Shown: piece by piece, positions 6,440 to 13,562 of the stretch
How the letters are laid out: every line of letters begins with the position of its first letter
How positions within the stretch are numbered: position 1 is the stretch's first letter
DNA from: a virus
Length of the DNA: 20,827 nucleotides
Direction: 5' to 3' (one strand)
IMG/VR virus record: IMGVR_UViG_3300010151_000252
Location: 1-20,827 of that record
Made by a program: the position numbers and the translations under genes
The notes under the pieces: model-generated
What the model was told of the DNA's origin: nothing
Databases searched by the model: none
Seen by the model: the letters and a program-made list of their open reading frames with translations, nothing else

Positions 6440-9400
6440 ATGGCTAAAAGTAAATTACAATATATAAATACTAGTGGTAACTGGACGGATGCTAATACAG
6501 TTGATTCAGAGAATGCATTAATAAATGTAACTATAGAAGATACTATTGGAAATCCTAGATTAGCTAAGGTAACTCTTTCTAATATTGCTCTAGCTCCTTT
6601 CGGTGCTGGTAGTAATAAGTATGGCCCTCTTACTACAGTCTTTAATCCAGATAATGCAGGTGGAGGTAATACTACTGAGTCTTTTGTAAGAGTCCGTATC
6701 ATAGAAACTGAGACTAATGTAACTCTATTTGAAGGTAGAGTATATGATTATAAAGATAAGAGAGCATCTTCATATGGGCCTATAATAGAAATAACTGCTA
6801 AAGATGCTCTTGCAGAACTGTCTGAGATACCAACAGATGATAAAAGTGTGCCTATAGTAGGATTACAAGATACTACAACAGGTGCAGCATCTAACATATT
6901 AACATCTTCAGTAGTAGCTGTGGATGCAATTAATGTAACTTATACAACAGGAACGGCAGTTCAAGTAGGAAGTACTATAACTGGTTCTGGTACTACATGG
7001 ACTGATGCTATGGTTGGTACAGAGTTTTCTTTCGATGCAACCGCATCTGGTGGGGGTACAATAACGGCTAGAGCCACCAATACCAGTATCACAGTTGATA
7101 CTAGTGCTTCAGTTAGTTCAGGAACCTATAAAATAGGAGGTATTAATTCTACTGAGACATCTATAATTGTAGATAATGTCGATAGATTTGCAGCAGCCTA
7201 TGATAGTGTAACAAGTACTATACTTATTGGTTCAGAACAAATGACTATTAGTTCAATTGCTAGTAGTACTTTAACTGTTGTTCGTGGACGAAATGGAACT
7301 ACTCCTGTGGCACATGCAGATAATGCTCTCATATATGCTCTTACTTTTACTTGTGATGATGGAACTCAATTTTCAGCAGGTCAAAGAATAAAGATTGGTA
7401 GTGAAGAAATGGATATTAAATCTATTGGTGGTACTAGTAATGGTGATACTATTACATTATTAAATCGTGGAGCTAACGGTACATTTGGTAATATTGCTAA
7501 TCATGCTGATGATACTGATATAATAGGATTAGAACATAGAAGTACAATTATTAAAAAAATAATTAGAGACCCTGCTAGTAGTCCACATCATTCTAGTTTA
7601 ATGGTTGATACAGCTAATATAGTAACAGATGACCCTCAGAAGTTTGAAATATCTACTAGGAGCTTTAATAAAGATGGAATAGATACAAATTTTAATATAG
7701 ATGCTTTAGGTAAACAAGGATTAAATGTTATAAATGCTATAGCAAAAAATGAACCACATTCAAATGATGATTCTAATAGTAAGTTAAATGCTTTTGGATA
7801 TGACTATTATGTAGATTCACAATCTGATTATGTGACTGCTGGTCATATGGCAGCCCAAGATTTCAATTTTTTTAAACGAGGTACTCGTTCTAAATATAGT
7901 TCAAATACAGCCCATTTTAAGGGATTAACCGTTGAGTATGGTGATACGTTATCTACTGAAACAGGGCTTAAATATCAAATGTTACCTCAGTATAAATTTG
8001 ATAAGCCTAAAAGAGACCTATATACAGGAGCAGTAGTAAAAATAGAGCATAAAATAGAAGCTGATGGAAAAACTTCTAATAGAAATGTAGCTTTAGAATT
8101 TGAGCTAATTAAAATTACAGCTTTATCTGCTGAGTTAAAACATAAAGAGGAAAATTCTAATTCAGCTTGGGAAGGTACTAAACTTTCTAAATATAGAGGT
8201 GATGGTGTATCAACGAATGGAGCAGTTGCTAGCACTATACAAACTTCAAGTGGTGTTGTTGTAGGTCGTCTTCAATATGTAGATGGGATTTCTGGTACAT
8301 GCTATGCGTTAATTTCTTTTGAACCTGATACTGTTACAAATGCTACAATAAATACTCAAAAAAAGAATTTTGAAGCTTTATCTGGAAGTAATACTGGAAT
8401 GGAAACGTATGATGGTAGTGCTACTTTTACTTATCATGCAGAACAAGGTAGAATGAAAAAGAGGTTAGGTATAAAAAAGCCTCTTCGTATATCAGGAAAT
8501 GAAACTGAAACTAAAGATGTGGATTCTTTACGAAGAAAGATATACAATACATTAGCTCGTACTCAAACAATACATACAGATAGTCTTGTAAGAACTATAC
8601 AACCTCCATATACTTATTTTGATACTTATGCTATATCATCTACTACTACAACGGCTGTACTTGCAGACGATACTAATGGTGTAGAAGGTCTTTGCGATGC
8701 ATGGGATTATGGAGTTAGAGCAGGAATGATGTGTGCTAAAATAGATTCAAATGGTGACCAAACTGCTTATGGTACAGTAACGGCTATATACCCTCAAGCT
8801 GTTACTGAGGATGATGGGAATAATCAACAGTCAATTACTAGTAGACAAACTAATAGTACAGGGATATCAATAGACTATTTAAATACAGGTAATTTAAGTG
8901 GCTATACAGGCAGTAGTAATAAACTTCGTTTTTATATTCCTGTTAGAGCAAGTCATTATATTCGTACTAAAAATGAACAAGCTAATGTAGATGAATATCA
9001 ATTTGTTAAAAAAATAATATATACCGAAGGTATTGGTATGCAAAATACTCAATACGAAGGAACAGGAGTTGCAGCTAATCAAGCAGAAGGTTTGGGAGTA
9101 TTAACTACTGGAACTAACAAAGCTATAGCAGCAGTAGAAAATAAAACTACTAAAGAAGAGAATCCACCTATTTCTACATTACCTGTAAGGTTTGAGGGGA
9201 TTGATGCTACTAAGAATGCTAAATTTATTCCTACAGGTTATCAAACTATAACATGGACAGCAGGAAAACTTATAATTAATGAGGCAGATGTCTATCCAAT
9301 AAAATCAGGTACTACTAGTAGCTTAACTACAGATGTAGATACTATTACAAAAGTTCCAAAAATGAATAGAATTTATTTTGACCCTAATCAGAATCCAGAT

Positions 9401-10726
9401 GGTAGTGGGGATTATACATTTGAGGTAGGTTTAGAAGAGACTGTTAAAGACAATGTTAATGTTAAAAGTTTAGCTAGAGTTAGAGCATCTGATATGGGTG
9501 CTGGTGGGAGTGAAGATGATGTCTATAATAGGGCATTACTAAAAAGTTCAGTTTTAGATGGTTTAGCTATTGACCCTGCTGGCACAGATGAAGTTAAAGC
9601 ACCAGTACCTGAAGTGCAGATTACAAATCCAACTGCTAATTCAGATGGTAGTGGTGGTGTAGCTGCTCAAAATTCTGTAGTATTAAAATCAGCAGCTACT
9701 GGAACTACTAATCAAACTATACATTTCCCTCCAGCAGTAGGAACTGCTAACCAAATACTTGAAATAGCTAGTGTAACAGGAACTGTAGCGACTATGGGAT
9801 GGGCAACAGCAGGTGCAGGAGATATTACTGGAGTAACACTAACTGCTGATGATTCTGGAACTGCTGCTGATGCATCAGGAAATGTTGACCTCACTATTGC
9901 AGGAGGGACTAATATAACCACTTCTGCTACTAGCAGTACTCTTACGATTAATGGGCCAGCTATAGATGATACTCCTGTTAATGGAGAAACGGCTGAACCA
10001 ATATCATCTAATTGGGCATATGACCATCTAAATAATGCAACTGCCCATCAAGGAGCGATTCATACACATAGTAGTTCAGCTCATGCTACTGTTAATAATT
10101 TATATGTTAATAATAATATAGAACATGTAAGTGATACTAATACTTATGTAGAAATGGGAACTGATAATATAGACATAATAGTTGGTGGAACTAGAGCACT
10201 TGATTGTAATCCTATTTCTGTGGGGGGCAATGCTTATGTAGGAATTAATAGTACAGGAGATTCAGGAATGACACTTGGTGGATTAAAAGTTGGTGGAGAT
10301 TTTCATGCTACTAATGACATTTCATGTGCAGGTGACCTTTCATATGCAGGTACTCTAACTGATACATCGGATAGTAGAGTCAAAACTAATATTGTTGATT
10401 TCTCTAATGCAAATTCTTTAGCCCTTATAGATAGCTTACAACCACGAACTTTTAAGAAATTAGATGCTGATGGTAATGCTGTAGATATATTAAGATATGG
10501 ATTAGTTGCTCAAGAAGTTGAGACTGTACTAACTGGATTAAGTATAGATAAAACAAAGTCAGGCATAATAAAATTACCAGATACTGAAACAGTTGAAGTA
10601 ACAGATGACGATGGAAACACACAAACAGTTGTTAATCCTAGAAAGATAAGCTATGTGGACTTGATAGCACCTCTAATAGGTGCAATTAAAGAATTAAAAG
10701 CTAGAATAATTGCCTTAGAATCATAG
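6440..10726 (+). CDS. Baseplate hub-tail fibre fusion with C-terminal S74 intramolecular chaperone
   Basis: 1428 residues. Residues 1-135 look like a phage baseplate hub N-domain (TIEDTIGNPRLAKVTLSNI, FVRVRI, TLFEGRVYDYKDK, IEITAKDALAEL). Residues 165-233 are a beta module shared with the preceding protein. Residues about 238-300 and 301-360 are two related modules with IGSEQM/IGSEEM and RGRNGT/NRGANGT motifs. A further hub-like stretch runs to about 570, followed by a long linker and fibre region. Around 1127-1175 is a GDITGVTLTADDSG repeat-type fibre segment; H-rich sequence with H1208-T-H1210 follows, a possible metal-binding HxH as in trimeric fibres. The C-terminus (1310-1428) is a Peptidase_S74 domain: S1310-D-S-R-V-K1315 has the Ser/Lys spacing of endosialidase-type self-cleaving chaperones, then GLVAQEVE and a final coiled-coil-like helix. 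Cleavage before S1310 would release about 119 residues. Likely host recognition and tail-tip assembly. Confidence 0.78.
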   Translation: MAKSKLQYINTSGNWTDANTVDSENALINVTIEDTIGNPRLAKVTLSNIALAPFGAGSNKYGPLTTVFNPDNAGGGNTTESFVRVRIIETETNVTLFEGRVYDYKDKRASSYGPIIEITAKDALAELSEIPTDDKSVPIVGLQDTTTGAASNILTSSVVAVDAINVTYTTGTAVQVGSTITGSGTTWTDAMVGTEFSFDATASGGGTITARATNTSITVDTSASVSSGTYKIGGINSTETSIIVDNVDRFAAAYDSVTSTILIGSEQMTISSIASSTLTVVRGRNGTTPVAHADNALIYALTFTCDDGTQFSAGQRIKIGSEEMDIKSIGGTSNGDTITLLNRGANGTFGNIANHADDTDIIGLEHRSTIIKKIIRDPASSPHHSSLMVDTANIVTDDPQKFEISTRSFNKDGIDTNFNIDALGKQGLNVINAIAKNEPHSNDDSNSKLNAFGYDYYVDSQSDYVTAGHMAAQDFNFFKRGTRSKYSSNTAHFKGLTVEYGDTLSTETGLKYQMLPQYKFDKPKRDLYTGAVVKIEHKIEADGKTSNRNVALEFELIKITALSAELKHKEENSNSAWEGTKLSKYRGDGVSTNGAVASTIQTSSGVVVGRLQYVDGISGTCYALISFEPDTVTNATINTQKKNFEALSGSNTGMETYDGSATFTYHAEQGRMKKRLGIKKPLRISGNETETKDVDSLRRKIYNTLARTQTIHTDSLVRTIQPPYTYFDTYAISSTTTTAVLADDTNGVEGLCDAWDYGVRAGMMCAKIDSNGDQTAYGTVTAIYPQAVTEDDGNNQQSITSRQTNSTGISIDYLNTGNLSGYTGSSNKLRFYIPVRASHYIRTKNEQANVDEYQFVKKIIYTEGIGMQNTQYEGTGVAANQAEGLGVLTTGTNKAIAAVENKTTKEENPPISTLPVRFEGIDATKNAKFIPTGYQTITWTAGKLIINEADVYPIKSGTTSSLTTDVDTITKVPKMNRIYFDPNQNPDGSGDYTFEVGLEETVKDNVNVKSLARVRASDMGAGGSEDDVYNRALLKSSVLDGLAIDPAGTDEVKAPVPEVQITNPTANSDGSGGVAAQNSVVLKSAATGTTNQTIHFPPAVGTANQILEIASVTGTVATMGWATAGAGDITGVTLTADDSGTAADASGNVDLTIAGGTNITTSATSSTLTINGPAIDDTPVNGETAEPISSNWAYDHLNNATAHQGAIHTHSSSAHATVNNLYVNNNIEHVSDTNTYVEMGTDNIDIIVGGTRALDCNPISVGGNAYVGINSTGDSGMTLGGLKVGGDFHATNDISCAGDLSYAGTLTDTSDSRVKTNIVDFSNANSLALIDSLQPRTFKKLDADGNAVDILRYGLVAQEVETVLTGLSIDKTKSGIIKLPDTETVEVTDDDGNTQTVVNPRKISYVDLIAPLIGAIKELKARIIALES
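6932..7138 (+). repeat. Shuffled beta module, copy 2 (in hub-fibre gene)
   Basis: Second copy of the ~207-base module. The 22-base identical core is at 6998-7019 and the 21-base identical end at 7116-7136. Protein residues about 165-233 of the hub-fibre protein. Third-position differences elsewhere in the module show it is not a perfect recent duplicate. Confidence 0.85.
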
Positions 10727-10729
10727 GTC

Positions 10730-11107
10730 ATGAAACCTAAAAATAAGATTATTAGATTAAAGACTAAGTATCCTTTAATGCCTAATGCTGAGATAGGTGA
10801 GCAAGTAGGAGTATCTAGAGGATATGTATACAAAGTTTTAAGAAATAATAACCTCAACACCATAGTCCCCAAGAAACGCAAGGTTAAATATTGCGAGATT
10901 TGTGGGAAAGTTATGGACATTCGTAAAGTACGCCCTGTATGTTCCAACCCCTGTAGATTTTTATATTACCGTATTAGAGTTACCTGTTCCTATTGCACCA
11001 TAGATTTCTATTTAAAACGTGGAGAAGTGGTACAAAGATACAAAAGAGGGTATAATAACATATACTGTTCACGTCCCTGTTATAATAAAGGTCAACGTAA
11101 GAGATAA
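10730..11107 (+). CDS. Small HTH and double zinc-finger protein
   Basis: 125 residues, strongly basic. Residues about 15-40 (NAEIGEQVGVSRGYVYKVLR) form a recognisable helix-turn-helix of the kind that senses or binds DNA. Two cysteine quartets follow: C55-x2-C58 with C71-x3-C75, and C86-x2-C89 with C113-x3-C117, each suited to one zinc ion in a treble-clef-like finger. No HNH His-Asn-His residues are visible, so a nuclease role is not supported. The start ATG lies 3 bases after the hub-fibre stop, with only a weak AGGT before it, so translation may be coupled. It sits at the end of the structural genes and directly ahead of the strong promoter at 11111-11139, a good place for a transcription regulator of the early module. 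That role is inference. Confidence 0.6.
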   Translation: MKPKNKIIRLKTKYPLMPNAEIGEQVGVSRGYVYKVLRNNNLNTIVPKKRKVKYCEICGKVMDIRKVRPVCSNPCRFLYYRIRVTCSYCTIDFYLKRGEVVQRYKRGYNNIYCSRPCYNKGQRKR

Positions 11108-11110
11108 CGC

Positions 11111-11139
11111 TTGACATTTTTTTCTACTTGTGATAAAGT
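11111..11139 (+). promoter_or_regulatory. Strong sigma-70 promoter with extended -10 (start of replication module)
   Basis: TTGACA at 11111-11116, a 17-base spacer, and TAAAGT at 11134-11139 with the extended TG at 11131-11132. Predicted transcript start near 11146, leaving a short leader before the AGGAGG site at 11161-11166 and the GTG start at 11174. It begins 3 bases after the stop of the HTH/zinc-finger gene, in the only real intergenic gap of the window, and faces the replication genes. Confidence 0.75.
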
Positions 11140-11141
11140 AG
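11124..11141. promoter_or_regulatory. Perfect inverted repeat overlapping the -10 box (candidate operator)
   Basis: CTACTT (11124-11129), 6-base loop, AAGTAG (11136-11141): a perfect 6-bp inverted repeat centred on the spacer/-10 region. It is not a terminator because no U-run follows it on either strand. A dimeric repressor bound here would block RNA polymerase; the adjacent HTH protein is one candidate, without direct evidence. Confidence 0.4.
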
Positions 11142-11173
11142 CTGTAGGTTGCAAAACCGAAGGAGGATGAATA

Positions 11174-11362
11174 GTGAAAAAATTATTAATTATTTCAGGG
11201 TCTATATCTTTAGCACACTTATTTGAAGATATAAGCTTGTTTATTATAGGTAGATATACAGATATACATTGGATTTTTGTGTTTATAGGGATTATATCGT
11301 TAGGACTTACTCTTGGTTTATTAGCTAGGCATCCTAAAATTAAGAAATATATAGGAGAGTAA
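11174..11362 (+). CDS. Small membrane protein of unknown function
   Basis: 62 residues. The GTG start is chosen because AGGAGG (11161-11166) is 7 bases upstream; an ATG at 11167 is out of frame and gives only a short peptide. The protein has an N-terminal moderately hydrophobic helix (about 4-26, with H15, E18 and D19 inside) and a clear membrane segment (about 31-51, IHWIFVFIGIISLGLTLGLLA), then a basic C-terminus (R52-HPKIKK). It could be a two-helix inner-membrane protein. It is the first gene after the strong promoter, so it would be made early. Early phage membrane peptides often act in superinfection exclusion or host takeover, but nothing here shows a specific role. A holin role is unlikely by position. 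Confidence 0.6.
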   Translation: MKKLLIISGSISLAHLFEDISLFIIGRYTDIHWIFVFIGIISLGLTLGLLARHPKIKKYIGE

Positions 11363-11364
11363 GT

Positions 11365-11874
11365 ATGGAAATAGATAATACATTAGTTATTAAATGGGAG
11401 CCTAAGATTCAGAAACTACTATCCAAAACTTTTATTGTAGGAATGGATAGAGATGATATTGCTCAAGAACTTAGGATAGCCATTATTAAGGCAGCCCAAG
11501 GATTTCAAGAAGATAAAGGAGTTATATTCCATACATATCTTCATACGTCTATGGTTAATACTATTAGAACATTAATATCTAAAGGTCAAAGAATTAGAAT
11601 AGAACCTAGTTTAGAAACGTCATTAACTTTAGAGATAGTCCCTTCAGATTTATTGAAAGCTATGGAAGATTCTTCTAATACGTTTGAAAATGTAGAATTC
11701 GATGAATTAATCAACGAATTGGACTTGACAAGCATAGAAAAGCGTTTTATAATATTAAGAGTCGAAGGTATGACGATGGATGAAATTTCGGAAGATTTAA
11801 AAACATCAGCATATAAATTAAGAGATATATTGCGTGAAAAATTGGAGGGTAAAATTGAGGAACTTAAAACCTAG
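11365..11874 (+). CDS. Phage RNA polymerase sigma factor (ECF/gp55-like)
   Basis: 169 residues; ATG with AGGAGAG overlapping the end of the preceding gene. Residues 28-71 (DRDDIAQELRIAIIKAA, then GVIFHTYLHTSMVNTIRTLI) match sigma region 2, including the D-x-x-Q acidic start and the F-x-T-Y-L segment. Residues 120-162 (LTSIEKRFIILRVEGMTMDE, followed by a helix ending LRDILREKLEG) match sigma region 4, an HTH that would read a -35 element. Regions 1 and 3 are missing, as in ECF and phage late sigma factors such as T4 gp55. It would redirect host RNA polymerase, most simply to the late structural genes, none of which has a visible sigma-70 promoter. The coding sequence itself carries a perfect consensus sigma-70 promoter. 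The factor's target sequence is not identifiable here. Confidence 0.8.
   Translation: MEIDNTLVIKWEPKIQKLLSKTFIVGMDRDDIAQELRIAIIKAAQGFQEDKGVIFHTYLHTSMVNTIRTLISKGQRIRIEPSLETSLTLEIVPSDLLKAMEDSSNTFENVEFDELINELDLTSIEKRFIILRVEGMTMDEISEDLKTSAYKLRDILREKLEGKIEELKT
11725..11753 (+). promoter_or_regulatory. Consensus sigma-70 promoter inside the sigma-factor gene
   Basis: TTGACA at 11725-11730, exactly 17 bases, TATAAT at 11748-11753: both boxes match the consensus fully. Predicted start near 11760, so it would drive the small gene at 11855 and the helicase operon. It lies within coding sequence (encoding LDLTSIEKRF and following residues), so some match could come from codon content, but a full 12/12 match at ideal spacing is unlikely by chance. 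Confidence 0.6.
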
Positions 11875-12100
11875 AAGGAAAGGTAAGTTAATTCAAAAGA
11901 ACTTGACAGAAGATAATAAAAAATATATACTTATTTATATTGATGATGAATATAAAAGAACTCAAACTTTAGGAAGTTATACATCTTTAGAAGAAGCTAA
12001 AACAAACCTTAATAAAAATATTAAAGACCTTAAAGAAGGAGTATTTTATATAATATCAGACGATAATAGAGTTATATATTCAGAAAAGGAGGAAAAATAG
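11855..12100 (+). CDS. Small hypothetical protein (81 aa)
   Basis: Start chosen at TTG 11855, because GGAGGG (11844-11849) is 5 bases upstream; the in-frame GTG at 11834 has no ribosome binding site. The gene overlaps the end of the sigma-factor gene by 20 bases and ends immediately before the helicase start. The product begins with a basic segment (MRNLKPRRKGK), followed by strands (KYILIYIDD), a charged helix (SLEEAKTNLNKNIKDLKE) and a strand (VFYIISDDNRVIY), a compact alpha/beta layout. The strand-strand-helix order is loosely like small DNA-binding arm-type (AP2/integrase-arm) domains, but I do not recognise a family. A near-consensus promoter lies inside its first third. Confidence 0.55.
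   Translation: MRNLKPRRKGKLIQKNLTEDNKKYILIYIDDEYKRTQTLGSYTSLEEAKTNLNKNIKDLKEGVFYIISDDNRVIYSEKEEK
11903..11931 (+). promoter_or_regulatory. Near-consensus sigma-70 promoter ahead of the helicase operon
   Basis: TTGACA at 11903-11908, 17-base spacer, TATACT at 11926-11931 (5 of 6). It lies inside the 81-residue gene, 170 bases before the helicase start. It shares 15 bases around and after the -35 box (CTTGACAGAAGATAA) with the site at 17031-17045. Confidence 0.5.
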
Positions 12101-13351
12101 ATGCAGAGTAATGATTATATAGAATCAGGCATTGTATTTGCATTGAATTCTAAAAGTGCTTTAGATAAATTTAAGTATTCTAATAATGATTTTCAAAAAC
12201 ATGGAGATGCTTTTAAATTTGTAGTCAGTTATTTTGACGAGTATGGGGAATTTCCAACTGTAGAGACTGTATGTGAGAGCTATCCAACTCTAGACCCATC
12301 AGCTCAGAGTTTAAATTTAGAATATGCAATAGATGTTTTTAGTAGCCAAGTATTATTTAGACAGATAGTAGGGGCTTTTCAGACAAATAAAGAATTAATT
12401 AGTGTAGAACCTAAGCAAGCGTTGTCAAAAATTATGGCATCCTTGAATGATATTGAACTTGTTTTTGATGAGGATGTAATAGATTATAATTCACAATCTG
12501 AAAAAAGATTAGACTTATGGAAAGATAGAAAGCAAAGAAGAGAGCGTAATGGAGGATTGATGGGTATACCCACATCTTTTTATTCATTGAATGATACAGG
12601 AGTGGGATGGATGCCGGGAGAATTAATTTCTTTATATGCTAGACCTACTGTAGGTAAAACTTGGATGTGTATTCATGCAGCAGCTACAGCAGTATTACAA
12701 GGAGTTAGAACATTATTAGTTTCTACAGAAATGCCTATAGAAGCTATTAGTATGAGAGCAGATGTAGTATTATCTAATATGATGGGATATAATCTATCAC
12801 ATAAAGCTATTCGAAATGGAGATGATATAGATGAAGAAGAGTATAGAATATTTCTTCAAGCGTTAGAAGATAATAAATTATTGGTTTGTGACCATATTGA
12901 GGGGGCAGCTAGTATAACAGTAGATAGTATTGCTAGTCTTATTAGGAAACATTCTCCAGAATTTGTTGTAATTGATGGAGTATATTTAGTAAGTACTAGT
13001 CTTAATACCAAAAAAGCCATGTGGGAACAGTCTCATGCAGTCTTTTATGGTATGAAGAATCTATGTCTTTCTACAAACACTCCTATTTTTGTATCTACAC
13101 AAGCTACTAGAGAAGCAGGAGCAGATATATATTCTCCACCTAGACCTGACCAAGTTGCATTTGGGGATGCTTTAATGAGGGCATCGGATGTAGCTATGTC
13201 TATGGCTAAAGTAGAAGGAGAAGAATCGAAAAGACTTATACAATTTCAGAAATATAGAGATGGTCAATTAACTTTTGATGCCTCTATGTTAAATTGGGAT
13301 GTGGATAATGGGAATATAAAAGAAATTCCCTTAGAAGAACAAACTTTTTAG
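12101..13351 (+). CDS. dnaB: Replicative DNA helicase, DnaB-type (SF4)
   Basis: 416 residues; ATG directly after the upstream stop, with AAGGAGG before it. Residues 1-150 are a DnaB-type helical N-region. The RecA-like motor has Walker A A180-RPTVGKT187 (DnaB consensus ARPGMGKT-like), Walker B with FVVID292 followed by Gly where most DnaB proteins have Tyr, a sensor-type S332-T-Q334, and a QFQKYRDGQ motif at 381-389 containing the arginine-finger position (R386; DnaB has KQRNG). It unwinds DNA ahead of the fork as a hexamer and would work with the primase encoded two genes downstream and the polymerase beyond. Length is slightly short of the 450-470 residues of bacterial DnaB, as is normal for phages. 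Family assignment is firm. Confidence 0.88.
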   Translation: MQSNDYIESGIVFALNSKSALDKFKYSNNDFQKHGDAFKFVVSYFDEYGEFPTVETVCESYPTLDPSAQSLNLEYAIDVFSSQVLFRQIVGAFQTNKELISVEPKQALSKIMASLNDIELVFDEDVIDYNSQSEKRLDLWKDRKQRRERNGGLMGIPTSFYSLNDTGVGWMPGELISLYARPTVGKTWMCIHAAATAVLQGVRTLLVSTEMPIEAISMRADVVLSNMMGYNLSHKAIRNGDDIDEEEYRIFLQALEDNKLLVCDHIEGAASITVDSIASLIRKHSPEFVVIDGVYLVSTSLNTKKAMWEQSHAVFYGMKNLCLSTNTPIFVSTQATREAGADIYSPPRPDQVAFGDALMRASDVAMSMAKVEGEESKRLIQFQKYRDGQLTFDASMLNWDVDNGNIKEIPLEEQTF

Positions 13352-13367
13352 AAAAGGAGGTGTAATC

Positions 13368-13562
13368 ATGGCGTTAAATATACTAGATTGGTTTACAGAT
13401 GATGGAGATGATGTGATTGTAAAATCTTTAACCAGTAAAGGTACAGGCAAAGAAGCTGTTAATATTACTGTACGAGATATTAGAAAAGGTATTGCTATGG
13501 ATTCTCGTGGATATGAGAATGAAGTAGTATTATTTCTAAGAAAAAATAAGGCAGATAGATAA
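13368..13562 (+). CDS. Small hypothetical protein (64 aa)
   Basis: ATG start with AAAAGGAGGTG upstream, an almost ideal ribosome binding site, so it is likely well translated. Its stop overlaps the primase start by one base (TAATG). The product has an acidic N-terminal segment (DWFTDDGDD), then strands with basic residues (VIVKSLTSKG, AVNITVRDIRKGIAM) and ends VVLFLRKNKADR. I do not recognise a family. Lying between helicase and primase with coupled translation, a replisome accessory role is plausible but unproven. Confidence 0.6.
   Translation: MALNILDWFTDDGDDVIVKSLTSKGTGKEAVNITVRDIRKGIAMDSRGYENEVVLFLRKNKADR

Noticed and set aside
6463-6470. TATAAATA as a T4-like late promoter (also at 5393-5400)
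   Set aside because: Both copies lie inside coding sequence, not upstream of genes, and such words are expected often in AT-rich DNA.
10651-10947. Antisense open frames such as this one, 6373-6702 and 19831-20148
   Set aside because: They lie opposite well-supported genes, lack ribosome binding sites and their composition reflects the complementary coding strand.
10730-11107. HNH homing endonuclease
   Set aside because: The zinc-finger cysteines are present but there is no His-Asn-His catalytic pattern.
11124-11141. The inverted repeat as an intrinsic terminator
   Set aside because: The T-run is before the stem on the + strand and no U-run follows it on either strand.
11834-11857. GTG start at 11834 for the 81-residue gene
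   Set aside because: There is no ribosome binding site before it, while GGAGGG is placed well for the TTG at 11855.
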